The notes under the pieces: generated by a model
Database searches by the model: none
The model's input: the letters and a program-made list of their open reading frames with translations, nothing else
Told to the model about the DNA's origin: nothing
Program-made: the position numbers and the translations under genes
Source of the DNA: Stenocarpella maydis
Lineage: Eukaryota; Ascomycota; Sordariomycetes; Diaporthales; Diaporthaceae
Direction: 5' to 3'
Length of the DNA: 64,000 bases
NCBI GenBank assembly: GCA_002270565.1
Contig: NQMI01000037.1
Coordinates: 234,306-298,305, forward strand
Shown here: positions 9,451 to 22,035 of the stretch, piece by piece
Numbering within the stretch: the stretch's first letter is position 1
Layout: each line of letters begins with the position of its first letter

Positions 9451-10763
9451 TTAGGGGAGGGAAGATAGGTGGGGGGGAGGAAGAGGAAGGGAGAGAGAGG
9501 CTGTACTGCATTTTACACTCTAAAGTATATCTATATTAATTACTCTAACATAAAAAAAGCTAATATATGTAATAGAATCTTATTAACTAATGCTACATAT
9601 AGCTAGTAGTAATAATAAATTATATTAAGTTAAGGAGTATACATTAAAGCTTAGTATAAATGTTTAAGTATAAAAAAGTCCTCTTACATACTTAAAATAC
9701 TACTAATTTAGGACTAACAGAAACAGCAAGAGCTTAACTACACCCTCAACACCGCTCGTACAAGTTACACACCACACTGGCCACGGTTGCCCTTCTGGCC
9801 CTAAAGGAGGGGCGATGTGACGATACGTGAAAAATTGACCTTTATTACCCTTGCAGAGGTGGAATCATGGCAATGACATCCTGCCTACTGCCAAGAGGAG
9901 GCAGTCTATGCAGTCCGGAATCCGCCGACTTTTCAAAGAGCTCGGAGGCATATTGTAATATCATTAATTAGTATAAATCATGGAGTGTCCGCGTATCAGA
10001 GACGAGCTCGCGGTTAATGCGTCACCGCCTATCCATGGAAATGCCCGACGGATGTACTAATGCCGGAAAAGATATGCCGACACACGCAAGCGCTTCCGCC
10101 CAAGAAGACTGCCTATTCGCCAGCACCCTTGCGGACCGTCCCGCATTAGGGGTGCTGCTGTCCAAGATCCGGGCTGTCGGACTGGTAAATTCCTCCACCT
10201 CGCTCACGGCTCGGCGACTTTTGGTTTGGCTGCATCATATGAAACATCCCGTATCATTACCAAGGTACCTAGACACCTAGGCGATCAAAAATGAGACCCC
10301 GAGAAACTTGTCAGTAAGTTTTATAATTATATGAAGGAGCTGCTGTAGCCCTTTCTTAGATGTAATTGTAATCGGACCAAGAATGAAAGCTAGTAGGTTC
10401 TGGATGGAAAATATTCAATGTGGCCGAAGCTGGAGCTACAAGTGGCAATGCATTAGCATCAAAGCGGCCTCCACTGGCCATCAGCATTGCAGTGCACGTG
10501 TGGATAGCGGAAAAGAAAGAACCCACTCGCATGACGACAGCGGCCCCGAGTAGAACCCCGGGCTGCCGGTGGCGACGATTTCGTCTCGCTTGCAAAATGA
10601 CACGGGAACTTTTCTTGGGCCGATGGGGTTGACCTTGGAAATAAAGCAAGATAAATAACAGTACACGGCCACCACTATATCTCCGCAACGGAGCCATCTT
10701 CTACCTCATCCACACAGCAGAGGTACTGAGACTTCACCAATATTGCACACCCAACGGCCCAGA
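9451..10763. other. Gene-free stretch upstream of the first P450
   Basis: The first part (to about 9720) is AT-rich and resembles decayed repeat DNA. At 9764-9800 is a partial copy of the dispersed repeat. The rest to the P450 start is of ordinary base composition. I see no convincing exon on either strand; it should contain the P450 promoter. Confidence 0.5.
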
Positions 10764-12557
10764 ATGGCACCATCGCTGAGCGCCATCCTGCCCCAAGACA
10801 ATGGGGATGGGGTCTTGCCTATACACCGTTTTGCAGCTCTGGCTGCGGGCGCAGGGGCTGTAAGTCACACCCCCTTCGTCACACCCTTGCCGTGTCGTAG
10901 CTCACCACAGTGCCATAACCCAGCTTTTCGTCATTTGGCGTCTCGCCCTCATCGTCTACCGCTTGACGCTCCACCCCCTGGCCAAATATCCCGGGCCCAA
11001 GCTCTACGCGGCAACACATTTGCCACAGGTGTGGAAGTCTAACGTGACGGGGACATTTGTACGGGAGAGCAAAGTCCTACATGAGAAGTATGGCCCCATC
11101 GTACGCATCGGGCCGAACCATCTCGCAGTCGACGGGTCCATTGGCTGGCCGCAGATCTTCCAGCACCGGCCGGGAAAGCCTGAGTGGCCCAAGGTGAAGG
11201 GATTTTTCTTCGACGGCGACACTCGCAGCGTGATTGGAGCGGACAGAGAAAATCATCGGCGGCTGCGGAGGCAGCTTGGCCATGCCTTCAGCACCGAGAG
11301 CATGAACGAACAGGAGCCAATCGTACTGCAATACGTCGACCTGTTCATCTCGCAGCTTAGCAAGAAGGCCGCGGCGGGCGAGGTCTTCGACATCATCCCG
11401 TGGTTTAACTTCCTCACCTTCGACATCATTGGCGACCTCACCTTCGCAGACAGCTTCCACAACCTCGACGGTGGCAAGTATCACCCCTGGGTGCTGGGCA
11501 TCTTTCAGGGAATCCGAGGCGGGGGTCTGCGCCGCGCCATTCTGGAATACCCATTGCTTGGCCCTCTCTTCAAACTCGGCGGCGAATCGGCAGTCAACCT
11601 GGAAAAGGAGGAGGAGAACCGCCGTCTCGCCAACGAGAAGGCAATGCTTCGCAAGGAACAGGGCGAGAGCCCCGGCGGTAGGCGGGACTTCATGACCTAC
11701 ATGCTGAAGAAGACGCGAGACGGGAATGCCGGTTTTGACGACCTTGACATCCTGTCCAACTCACCTATAATCGTGACGGCCGGCAGCGAGACGACGGGCA
11801 CCACCTTGTCTGGGTTCACCTTCTACCTCGGGCAAAAGAAGTACCGCCACGTCTACGACACGCTTGTCAACGAGATACGGAGCTCCTTTAAGAGCGAGTC
11901 TGAAATCAACATGCAGTCCACTGCTCGCCTGCCTTATCTCTTCGCCGTCATCGAGGAGATCCTTAGGGTGTACCCGGCTGCAGCGGAGACGCCAGCTCGT
12001 GTCAGCCCTGGAGCTGAGCTCGAAGGGCAATATATCCCCGAGGGGGTAAGTAGCAAAGTCCTCCTTGCCCGGAAAGGGGGACCATCTTCAACATTCCTCC
12101 ATAATTTCTCGTTGCTGACCATGCAATGTGCCATGACAGACCCGAGCTACAATCTTCCAGTACGCGACCCACCGCAACCCAAATAATTTCCACGACCCAG
12201 ACACCCTGCGACCAGAACGATGGCTCCCAGCCACCCATGAGCTGTACAACCCTGTCTTCGCCAACGACAACAAGGCGTCCTTCCGTAAGCTGCAATTATC
12301 TCGTTGCTCAACCTCCAGCCTCACACACTAACCCGCTTCAAACAGACCCCTTCAGCTACGGCACACGAGACTGCCTCGGCAAGAACCTAGCATATTCGGA
12401 GCTGAGGATCGTCATTGCTCGGCTCCTGTTCCGATTCGACTATGAGCTTGATGCGGGCCAGGAGGACTGGGCGGACTCGCACATGGTCATCCTCGTCTGG
12501 GAGAAGGGGCCGCTGCGGGTAAAGCTGACAGAGAGGAAGCTAGTACCAGTCGAGTAA
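10764..12557 (+). CDS. Cytochrome P450, CYP65 / isotrichodermin C-15 hydroxylase-like
   Basis: Membrane-bound haem monooxygenase of the ER. Exons 10764-10859, 10924-12045, 12140-12284 and 12346-12557 join in frame with GT-AG introns of 64, 94 and 61 bp, giving 524 residues, a normal P450 length. The short first exon supplies an N-terminal membrane anchor running into YRLTLHPLAKYPGP. The I-helix AGSETT is at 318-323, the K-helix ExxR at 377-380 (EEILR), the PERW motif follows, and the haem-binding PFSYGTRDCLGK has its Cys at 464. All key residues are present, so it is probably functional. The substrate is unknown; the family mostly oxidises terpenoids and other secondary metabolites. A transposon-derived sequence begins about 10 bp after the stop codon. 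Confidence 0.9.
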
Positions 12558-12566
12558 GCGGGATGT

Positions 12567-12958
12567 GTTGTTCAGCGGAGCGGGGCGGGACGTGGATCAA
12601 GCTTGCGAGATATACGGCCCGCGGAGCGTTCTTACTACGGTTCATTTCGCCAAAGTTATCTTAACGTAAATTGGTCCGGTCCGTCAAGGATTCTCAAAAG
12701 CCTAATCAATTAGTTCAAATATACCTCTAGAAGTATTTAGCCGAAGAGTAAGGACTATCATTAATATAAAGCTAATTAGGTAAGCTCTTTATTGCTACCC
12801 TTTGTTACTGCCCTCTCATAAGGCCCTCTTCTTCGTGCGGCCCTCTTCAAGGTATGTAAGCTTCGATCTACGTCCCGCTCCGCTGATCCCTTGGCCGCTA
12901 GAGATTGACGATTAGTCCAGGGCTGGCATTTCAACTAGCGGCCTACGGCCTATTTTAA
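12567..12958 (+). mobile_element. Short non-autonomous Helentron-type element
   Basis: About 390 bp without coding capacity. It starts GTTGTTCAGCGGAGCGGG and continues with the same roughly 40-bp sequence as the right end of the 8.6-kb Helentron at 46505-55097. Near its other end (12861-12895) is an inverted copy ending TCCCGCTCCGCTGATCCC, followed by about 60 bp shared with the left end of the large element, including a GGCC-TAC-GGCC hairpin and CTATTTT. Same ends with a different interior indicate a non-autonomous derivative mobilised by the large family. Confidence 0.7.
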
Positions 12959-13233
12959 TGGCGTCTAGGGCACGATAAGGAGAAGTGTAGATCTCCATTC
13001 ACCTTCGTGACTTCAAACACCCAAGTCCAACTAGGTGCAGGGTCTCAGAAGGACATCTAATTTTTCATTTGTTATCCAGCAGAGTCGGCATATACAGGTT
13101 GATCATGCATGGCGGCAAGGGGCAGGCTTTTTAATCAATTCAAGTACCTACTTACATAGCTTTTTGCGAACAAAAGAAGCAGGGTCTTCAATGTAATCGC
13201 CGTCTTCCAGACCTCCTGCGCCAGACAGATGGT

Positions 13234-14700
13234 CTACTTCTCAACCACTGTAGAGAACAACTCGTCCTCGGGTGGCAAAGTGGTCTCCTCCATGAGGCCG
13301 CCTTCCGCGTCCATGAAGAATATCGATTGGTCAAAGTCAAGAAAATGCCTGTGGATCAGTCCCATACGCTTATAGACTTGGTCGCGTATGCGTCTCACGA
13401 CAACAAGGTTGCGTTCGCACGTGAATAAGATCGGAGAGGTTGCCCTTGCGGCGCCAAAGTGCGCAACAAAGCAATTGTCCCACTGTGTGACTTCCTGGTC
13501 CGGCCAGGGCCGTATGCACATGTATAGCCCACCGCACACCTGCACAACTGCAACATGACTAGCACCAGCTTAGAGATTAGGTCTGCGAGTCCATTTGGTG
13601 CCAAGAATGGAGGTGTATTGAGTGGTCGTGATGCAATAATTGTCGATTTGGTCCTGGGAGAGGCGAAAGTGTTGTATGCGTAGAGGCAGGACATGGCAAG
13701 ACACCAATAACCTCCTGGGACTTGGTTGGGGCTGCAGGATGTCGCCAACCTTTTCCTTTCCAGAATGTCCGCAGCATATTGGTATTGATATCGTCTGACC
13801 ACCGCTGCCCATAAAAGAGATCTCGGTGCCTTGCGGATGGTTCGGTGGCGGCAGACGTAGTCCTTCAGGGAAGACTCGAGCCTTTTTTTGTTTGTGCGGA
13901 ACCTCACAAGCCCAGCCCAGCCCGCCCAGGTCCAGCTCGGAAACCCCTGCCTTCGGGGTCCGGGAACCTCGTGCCACCAGGAGATGTCGAACAATATGTC
14001 CCTTGGCTGTGGTGCTCTGGCTTTGTCCTCGTAGAGGGGCAACCCCCAGAGGTGGGCTATTGGTCTCGCAGTCCTGGAGTTGTAGCCAAGCACCCAAAGA
14101 GAGGCGTTCAACGAGTCTCCTGGTGAGTAAGGCCTCTTCCACTGTATTTCTGATTCTGTTCCCGAAGGTTTGCGGCACTAGCCCGGTGGCCACCAAAGGC
14201 GTTGTAGGGGACGAAGCGGGCAAACGCATATTTCTTGGCCCATGCCACTTCCCCAGTTGTTAGTTCGTGTCTTTTGAATTTCTCCGGTGCGAATTCTTTG
14301 TGTTGGACTGGTGCAGAAGACGATATTTCGTGAATACGAGACGCCTGGTGGATAAGTATCCTTCCTGGTATGTCTAGTCCCTTGTCGCCACTTGCGAGAG
14401 CTTAACAAGGCCGAGCCGGGGTCCTTACTGTATGGCAGCTGGATCAAAGAGACCTCTACGGCTCGTTGCTGTTGGCGAGGAGTCTCCGACACACCGGCAA
14501 GTCCTGTGTGGGCGTCTTCATAATATCTTGGGTCCATAAGATTTGGCTGGGCCCTCATGTCCTTCAAGTCTTTGTCGTCATTGGTTCCTATGACGGTGAG
14601 ACATGGGAAAGTATCCTGGTCCAGACCATGGATCTGTTTTGAAACCGCGCGCACTTGTGTATAACCATGCCAGTCTCTGTAGGTGCGTAGCACACACTGA
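13234..14700 (-). pseudogene. HET-domain (heterokaryon incompatibility) gene, broken
   Basis: Minus-strand frames carry HET-family landmarks in the right order but in different phases. GLAGVSETPRQQQRAVEV is near 14480-14530. TYQEGYLSTRRLVFT is near 14330-14370 in another frame (the usual W-T-x-QE-x-LS-RR-L-F block). AFGGH follows near 14190. A C-terminal region with FPSWTWAGWAG is near 13920, followed by a last frame ending at 13234. At least three frameshifts are needed to join them, too many for introns alone. HET genes trigger cell death on contact between incompatible strains and decay often in fungal genomes. It lies between two P450 genes. Confidence 0.75.
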
Positions 14701-15527
14701 TGTCCGTCGTATGCTGGAGGTTTTAATAGCTAGCAATACTCAGCAGACCTTGCAGGGCGATGGTATGGGCTCGGCTGAGGTTGAATCAAGCGCCGGTATC
14801 ACCAGGCGCCAAAGATACCTCTAGCCTCGATATATATCTTTCAAGGTCGCGCCACGGAGCCAGTCCATGCCGCCACACACATCGCAGACGAATTCTGGCT
14901 GAGGTTGCTCGGCTGCTCCATTGTGTTGCGGGTGGGCCGGCTTGGGGCGTGGATAGACACATGGCTCTTTACTCCTGATATCTTGGGTTGGAGGACATTG
15001 CCGGCGAGGAATTCCAAGACCCAAACAACGCGAGCGTAGTTGCTACGCATAAATCCTGAGCTCAATTAATAGGGTCACTTTTGCAATTAAGCTTTCATTT
15101 GGGGCAGAATTTTTGAGATGAGTGCCAGCCATTCGCAAAGCTTGTGATCTCAATGGAGTGTTGTGCGTGGATCAGAACCCCCGAATGCGATTAGTTTGAC
15201 ACTGTTTCCAGGCACGACAGTGCGCGTACTGTACGTGAATGATTCTCTGAATGTCAGCATCATTGCGTACGAGACACGCCAGTAAATTCTCAATAATCTC
15301 CAAGTTACCTCAGGACATGAAATATATTTCTTTCAAAATTTGTACGCATAGAAGTCCCTCTTGTACATCACTGCCCAGCTAGGACCCTCTTCCTTGTCGG
15401 CCCTGTCAGATTGAAGTGGACAGCATTTAACTAGCTACTTAGCCATGATCAAGGTGGCTTAGAACGAGAGGCCAAGTATCTGCAAGGGAATTGTGAGGAT
15501 ATGATATATCTCCAACAGCTCGACCGC
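14701..15527. other. Intergenic between HET pseudogene and second P450
   Basis: It may hold the decayed N-terminus of the HET gene on the minus strand (a frame with EFVCDVCGGMDWLRG near 14860), but I could not place it convincingly. The part after 15070 shows no coding signal; it should contain the P450 3' UTR. Confidence 0.35.
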
Positions 15528-17412
15528 CTACAGTGGCACCTGCTGTCCCGAACCCAGTCTGCGGATGGCAATCTTGGCCAACCCATCACAGTCGAGCGAG
15601 TTCCCGTGCGCTTGCCATTTCGGCTCCTCCGCCCCGTCGGCAATCTTCCATTCATACTTGAGCAACAGGTGGCACATCACCATCTTGATCTCATGCGCGG
15701 CGAAGAAGCGTCCAGGGCAGGCGTGGCGGCCGTACCCGAAGGCCAGGAAGTCTGGCGTCGTGCCGACGACCTGCGCGGCCTGCGTGATATGCCTGGTCAG
15801 TCCAATAGTCTCTCACACAGGATCAGCACTGCGCCGAGAAGGGCTGGTAGACGTGTTGTCCTTGCAGTATAACAAGAGTATGCCTTGTGGTGTAATAAAA
15901 ATATGCACTGGCCTTTTCCTTGCCTGCTTGCTGCCGCAGGCGGTAGAACCGGTAGCCGTCATACTCATCCGGCTTCTCGTACAGCGAGGCATCTCGCATC
16001 CTCGGCATGATCATGGTTGCTGTCCCCCGTCTAAGCTTAACGTTACCCGAGAGCGTAACGTCTTCAAGGGCAAGCCGCTCCATGGGTGCTGCAAGTAGTT
16101 ACTCCAGGATCAGCCTCCAGTCATGTCTCCTCCCGGCCTATCTGGGAGGCTGTCACTCCGGACTTGGCCCGTTGTCGTTTCAAAGGGCCGGGGGGAACTC
16201 ACCAAGTATAATCGGCTTCATCCTCTGCGTCTCCTTCAGCACGCTATCCAGGAGCTTCATCTTCTGCACGGCCTCCTTGTCGATTGGCTTCCCGTCCAGG
16301 GCCTCCACGAGTTCCTTGCGCAGCGGTTCCATCAAGTCCCGATGCAGCGCCAGGTCCAGAATCACCTGCGTGAGCAGGTCGGCCGTGGTGTGGATCGCCG
16401 CGAACGAGAGCATCAGCTGCGCCAGTACGGGGTTGTACTCGCCCCCCAGCCTCCGGTGCTGGCCCTGGAGCCAGTCCAGCGCGTTGTCCGGCTCGGCCAC
16501 CACGCCGCCGCCGCCCAGGCTGGCCTCGTGCTCTCTGAGCCGCCGCCGCGCGGCGAGCGCCTCGTCGATGATGCCGCGCGCCCTGCGCTCCTGGGCCCTC
16601 AGGAGCCGGCACTGCGGCAGGAAGTAGTTCGCCAGGGCCCGCAGCCAGTGCGGGTACGCCCTGAGCGCTATGGCCGCCTGCATATAGTTCACGGTGAAGC
16701 CAATGGCGATGTCGATCCACTCACGATGGTGGCACAGCTCGGGCCCCAGGAAGACCAGGGTGCTCAGGCGCGCCACCAGGGGCAAGCTGACGTCGCTCCT
16801 GACGACCACATCTTTCCACCCGCCCCCGCCGCCGGCGACATCCTCGAGCGCGGCCGCGCACTCGGTCGACAGCGCGGTAGTCAGGCGCGGCAGCGATCGC
16901 GTCAGGTCCTGCTGCGCCACCATCTGGATGATCCGGGTGTCCTGTTCCAGCGTGGTGGCCATCTCGAAGCCCCGGCGCGTGCCATGCAGAACCTTGCTCG
17001 TGTACGCTGTGAAGCTAAGGCGCTTGTCGTTCTTGATCTCCTCCGCGTACTGCGGCGGCAGGACCACGACCTCGGTGTCATCGAGGGCCGCCGTGAGTAG
17101 GCGAAAGGGCTCGCCGCGATGCTTCTCTATCCCCTTGAGCAACTTGTTCCAGCTGTCCGCGTCATATTCGCGGCGGGCGCGGGCGGTGGACAGCTCGAAC
17201 CAGCGCTTGGGGTTCAGAAGAGGGATTGGCTTACCCTGTGCGCTTGGGATCTTGGAGCGTGTTGAGAAGACGCCAACGAGGAGGACGAGAATAAAAGTAG
17301 TCGCGAGGGTTGTGATGGGATTACCCAAGGATATGGGAAGGATGGGTGTGGATGAGGGCACAGTCAGGTTTGAGCCGTGCCACGTAACGTGAAAATGAGA
17401 CGCGAGTGTCAT
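15528..17412 (-). CDS. Cytochrome P450, ent-kaurene oxidase / CYP68-like
   Basis: Minus-strand P450. The first exon (17412-16203) encodes 403 residues: an N-terminal hydrophobic anchor (TTLATTFILVLLVGVF), an I-helix region AAIHTT near 338 and the K-helix ETQR (394-397). A 114-bp intron follows (donor GTGAGT, acceptor at 16089), and the second exon begins APMERLALEDV. The last exon ends at 15528 and contains the haem signature FLAFGYGRHACPGRFF. The family oxidises diterpene and related scaffolds; the substrate here is unknown. The join between exons 2 and 3 (about 15823-15893) is unclear: the obvious donor GTGCAT does not give a natural frame with the best acceptors, so either about 10 extra residues are inserted or there is a frameshift. 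Confidence 0.8.
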
Positions 17413-19252
17413 TATGGGGGTTCTTTGTCAATATACCAGTATCTTCAGAGGTCCAAAGCTGCTACTCCAGCAGGGAAGGCAAGATCACGATGAGAACTTG
17501 GGCAGATTTTGCACATTCTTTGACTCTAGGCGTCAGGTACACACTTCCTCTTATGAATGGTTCAGATTCCCACACGCCATGCCGACGCATCCGCTCTTGA
17601 GGCGTCATAACAGCACCAAATCAAAGAAGCCGAGATTGTCACGCATGCCTAGGGCAGACTTGGAAGCCCATACCAAGCTAACACACCCAATCGCCTTGTC
17701 CCGTCATATCACAACCTGAATTAAAGAGCGGAACTGACGTCTTGATGTCAACAGATAGAAACATATGCGCGGGGAGCGGGTGGTCTACGCATGCAAGCGT
17801 CCCAACAGAAATCGCAGCAGGGACGTCATATAGACAGCCCCGCATCCACTTGGGGCGGGATGCGACTCCCAGAACAGCGAGGTCTCACGAGTGTATATTG
17901 AACTATTATTACCATCGCGTCAGTAATTCAAAGGACTGCGGATGCTCTCAGAGAAACTCGTCGGCTTGTCCGCCCAGTTCCCGATGTCCACGACCTGGCG
18001 CAAGGCCGGGGATAAACACCCACCCTACAACCACGCGCCGATCATGACCGTTGCAGCGTGTGGGAGCCAGAGTAAGTACGGCATCTCAAGAGTCTGAAGG
18101 AGGCAGGTGCCTATCATGTGAATATCCCCTGCCTTATCGGTGATGATCGCAATGTCCTGCTATAATTGCCACCTGTGATCTACTCCCTAGGAACATAGTT
18201 CTGGGTGTGGCTATATATGGTGTACGGAGTAGTGAGGTGGAACGTGGTACGAGGGTATTTATCCGTGAACCTTTTGGCTGCATTGGGTGACTGCTTCCCT
18301 CGGAAATGAAAAGGGGATAAATATGCCTTGAGAATCCCCAGATCCTCCCCCCCGCAAGACAAGCCGGACTGCGGGCTTATGCATTGTATCTCCAACGAGC
18401 TGCCAGAACAGCCCGACCCCTGTAATTATATCCATGTAGGTACAAGCGAAGCCCACGATAAAGCGCAGTCCAGCGGTGGCTGTGTTGTAACTACATGGAC
18501 ATAATTACCTAGGTACAGGGGTCGAACTGTACACACGTCTCGGCAGATCCTGAGAGGCTGGGGAAGGGTGCATTCTACTCTGTATATCCCACATCATGAT
18601 GGCAAGCTGACTCTCCATTGGGAGGTGCAGGTCAGTGGTGCGCTTGAATTCCTGCTCGTGCGTGTCCGCATCGAGCTGGCTGGTTACGGATCACCCTTGG
18701 CTGCATGGGATCGCTGTGTCTCCATGTGCACCGACCTACGGCATATGCCGTGGGCCAAGGACTACAAAAAGGAAGAGCGGAGAATCATGCATACCTGGTA
18801 CCTACACCGTACTCCGTACAGATACGATACCGAGTGCAAGACGACTGCCAATCATCTAGTCCGGCCAGCCACCCATCCAAACATACCTGGCCATGCACAT
18901 GCATCACGTGGAAGCCCAGGCTCGTCGTGATGCCCAGAGACACATGCCGCCCACCCCTCAAAATATCACCCCGACATGACTAGCTCGGTGGCCGGGTGCG
19001 GGCCGGGCCTATGGTCACAAACCTGCATGGGTACCCGGACTTACATAGTAGGCCACCGAACCACCCATTGTCAAAGTCCATCAAGGGGAATTGTGATCTG
19101 TCATTACTTACGATGAGGTGTCCTGGCGGGAGAGCCCCCGGGCGGCCGAATCACCGGCTAGCGTCGTCCATAGCTTTTGGACGAGCACAACAGCCTAGCA
19201 ATTATTAGATAGTCGATGCCACCTCAAAGCGGTCTAAGCATAAGTATAAGCT
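17413..19252. other. Gene-free stretch
   Basis: Ordinary base composition with scattered short frames on both strands but none with a recognisable domain, splice structure or codon pattern. It ends at a run of 11 Ns. Confidence 0.5.
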
Positions 19253-19263
19253 NNNNNNNNNNN
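19253..19263. other. Assembly gap (11 N)
   Basis: Run of undetermined bases exactly where the Tc1-like element would have its missing 3' end, so a collapsed repeat is likely. Confidence 0.95.
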
Positions 19264-20363
19264 AATGATATTATCAATCTTGCCCTAATCTATTGCCCAC
19301 CACACCACCTTCACGCATTAACTAAAATATGCCATATTAGCCCCATTTCAAGTCAATTCCCATAGATTCGGGTATCATTTATTTATCTCTACTTTAAGAA
19401 GCTTCCAGATATTCTCAATCAGGTTTAAATCAGGTAACCATAAAGGCCAATCCATTAGAGAGATTCCATACGCTAGAATAAAGGATTATACTGCTTCTAT
19501 AGTATGAATTCAAGCATTATCTTGCTGGAAATCACATATTCCATTATAATAAGGAAGAAGGGCCTCTTGCAAGATCTTTAGGTATAAATTTATAGTATAT
19601 CCATTATATCTGGCCTCTAAATCTCTTTCCATCACAACAAGGTCACTCCAGCCACCCAACCAAATAGCACCCTATATCATCACAGAGATCGTGGGCTTCA
19701 CATCAGCCTTTAAGTTGACTTTTTGCCTATAATATCGCTAGTTAGAAAAGCCCCAAACCCACTCTAAAGGTTTGAAGGGATAGTTCTGGACGCTACACTC
19801 ATCAGAGAAGATTGCCTAAGAGGGGGGACATCGTAAGTAGAGGAAGCATACAAGCTAACATTTTAGGGCAAACTTTAAACACCAACCCTTAGCAAACGCT
19901 CTATATCATAATGCTACAACTTAGCCTAGTAATAGCAAAGCTTCTTATCTTCTTCTAATAAAGGTATCTAGCGCATAGCTTACTAGTAATTAATGTAAAC
20001 TAACTTTAAGGTAGTATGAATTATATCATTAGATGCATTAATACCTAGCAACTTCTAGATCTTACTATATAGCAAATAGTCTTCTCTAAGAATAAGTAAC
20101 TTTAACTAGTAAATAGAGCGATTATTAAAGTATCTAGAATGACCACTATATGGCTTAGGAGAAATTTTCCCATCACGTTGCCATTTATCTTTTTTCCAAT
20201 AGATTATTGACCTCATAATGCTGGTTTCACGATAAATTTAAGTTGGGGTTTTGCCCTCTACTAATGCGCTTAAAACTACACCAATTTAAGCTGGAGTAAG
20301 TTCACAAGAAAACCCACGGTTTGAAGTTATCTCCCCAAGAAACGAGCGCTCGTGAGGAGGCAT
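19264..20363 (-). pseudogene. Tc1-like (DD34E) transposase, RIP-inactivated
   Basis: From the ATG at 20363 on the minus strand the frame opens MPPHERSFLGEITSNRGFS and is then broken by TAG/TAA stops. Downstream it shows the catalytic triad context: FSDECSVQ (first Asp), FQQDNA (second Asp) and LPDLNLIENIWKLLK (Glu). There are 34 residues between the second Asp and the Glu, the Tc1 spacing. The 3' end runs into the N gap, so the left terminal repeat is not visible, and I found no matching right repeat. No active protein is possible. Confidence 0.85.
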
Positions 20364-22035
20364 GGTGGTTGCAGGAGAGAAGATTGAAGTTTTGGGTGGG
20401 TGTGACGCGAAAACGCGTTTTGCACTGTGGGGACGCGAGTGTCCCAAGACCTTTTCGGCCCCACTGTAGGTAAAAAAGCTAAGTCGGCAGAAGTTAAAAG
20501 CTGATTGGGCGGCTGACCGCTCGATCTGTTTCGAATGGCGCCAGGGGTCCGTCCCCCTATACCTAGGTATGTATAAGTTTGTATCGCGGCGGGTATGGCT
20601 TCTCAAAATTAGGACCTACGCGCCAGTAGGGTGTGTGAAGTGAATACACCTTCGAAATGCCACTTTAGGCCGCCATTCGGGGTCGGGAGCCGTGCGATCC
20701 CGTGGCAGTAGGTTTCCAGACAGATATGACGTGATTTCAAGCATCATACTACTCCCGTAAGGTGAACTTTATATGTCTTGGGCTAGCCTCATATGTCACT
20801 GGGTCTGACAGTCATCTCCAGCAGGGTTTGGTGGCAATTCCGGTATTTAGGAAGCAATAGTAATGCCGAGGGGTATGCTATCTACAGGTCAAAATACATA
20901 CTATTCGGAACCTTAGCTTTGGAAAAGACGTTGAGTTATAATTGAACAAAGACATGAAATAGATTGGGGTCATTGTACCAAATAGCATTAGGCCGACGTA
21001 AATTGTTCTTGCTGTTGCGCTCATCACTAATTAACTACGAGTATTTATTAGCCAAAGTCTAAGTGCCTTTCAGACTTGAGGGCATCACTGCCATCATCGT
21101 AACTAACCCACGCACGCCTTTCGCAACTCCGACAGTGCCGGCATATCAATCGAACCACTTTCCCCCCCTTTTACGGCGCGATGGTAGACCAGAAATGCCA
21201 CTATCCCTACTTCATCTGACTTACAAGCGTCGGCCTCTAAACCGCCTTCTTTCGCCCACAAGTCACCGATACATCCTAATATACAACAGGCTGGCCAAAC
21301 TATTTGATCCGACGGCACTGAGCACAACGCATGTCTTTTTGGTATGCGTCAATTGGGGGGGGGGGGCAAATCAACTTGAGACTTGGCATAGTACATCGTG
21401 GACGCGAAAGTTGCCGTTTCGGTCTTGGCTGGCCACAGAGCTGATCACAGAGGACTTTCCCCGATTTGGAGGTCCGACTCAGCAGTTGCCGAGATGGACT
21501 TGGAATATCGACCTTCGATACACCCCTGAGAGGCTCGCAGGCGTGTGTCAGTATGTACTTTAAGTTGTTTATCATACGACTGCAAGACGCCTGATGCAGA
21601 ACTGCTCCTCCTCTGGTCACCGCATATACTTTGGAGCAGTATCCTGTAGCGGGAAACTCATAGGGATCGATCCCCTACCCGTGCGACCAGACGAATGCGA
21701 TGTAAGGAAGATTCCGGAAAGGAGGCCAAGGTGCGCCGTTGGATAAACAAGCTGTGGAAACACCCCGAAGTCTCGTGAAAGCATGTCGACAACACCACGA
21801 ACCAATCACCGGACACCAAGCCGGCCCCGCAAGGGAGGGAGGGGGGGGGAATCCGTTTTTGATCCGTCGCAGCCTTACTCTAAGAGCAACCAGGGTCTCT
21901 GACTCAGGTCAAGTGCCCGGCCTCATTTTGGTTTGAGGGCCGTCGTACACGCGCGGGGGGGNCCCCCAAGACTCGAACTCGGCTGGACTTCAGGGCCTTT
22001 CTTTGTCAACTGACCCGGCCCCTATCCTCGCACAG
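20364..22035. other. Intergenic upstream of the MFS gene, with one undetermined base
   Basis: No convincing gene. Close to the transporter are a G run (21840-21850) and a GGGGGG-N-CCCCC stretch around 21962, a site prone to assembly error. The missing first exon of the transporter should lie here; an ATG at 21783 is a candidate but its frame stops before a usable donor. Confidence 0.45.

Noticed and set aside
13845..14263. Plus-strand frames opposite the HET remnant
   Set aside because: Shadows of the minus-strand HET pseudogene; no motifs of their own.
16123..17100. 325-codon plus-strand frame rich in Arg/Gln/Leu
   Set aside because: Antisense shadow of the GC-rich P450 exon, which has clear family motifs on the minus strand.
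21970..21985. tRNA T-arm (B-box-like CCGAGTTCGAGTCTTGG on minus)
   Set aside because: No D-arm or anticodon arm upstream; chance match beside an assembly N.
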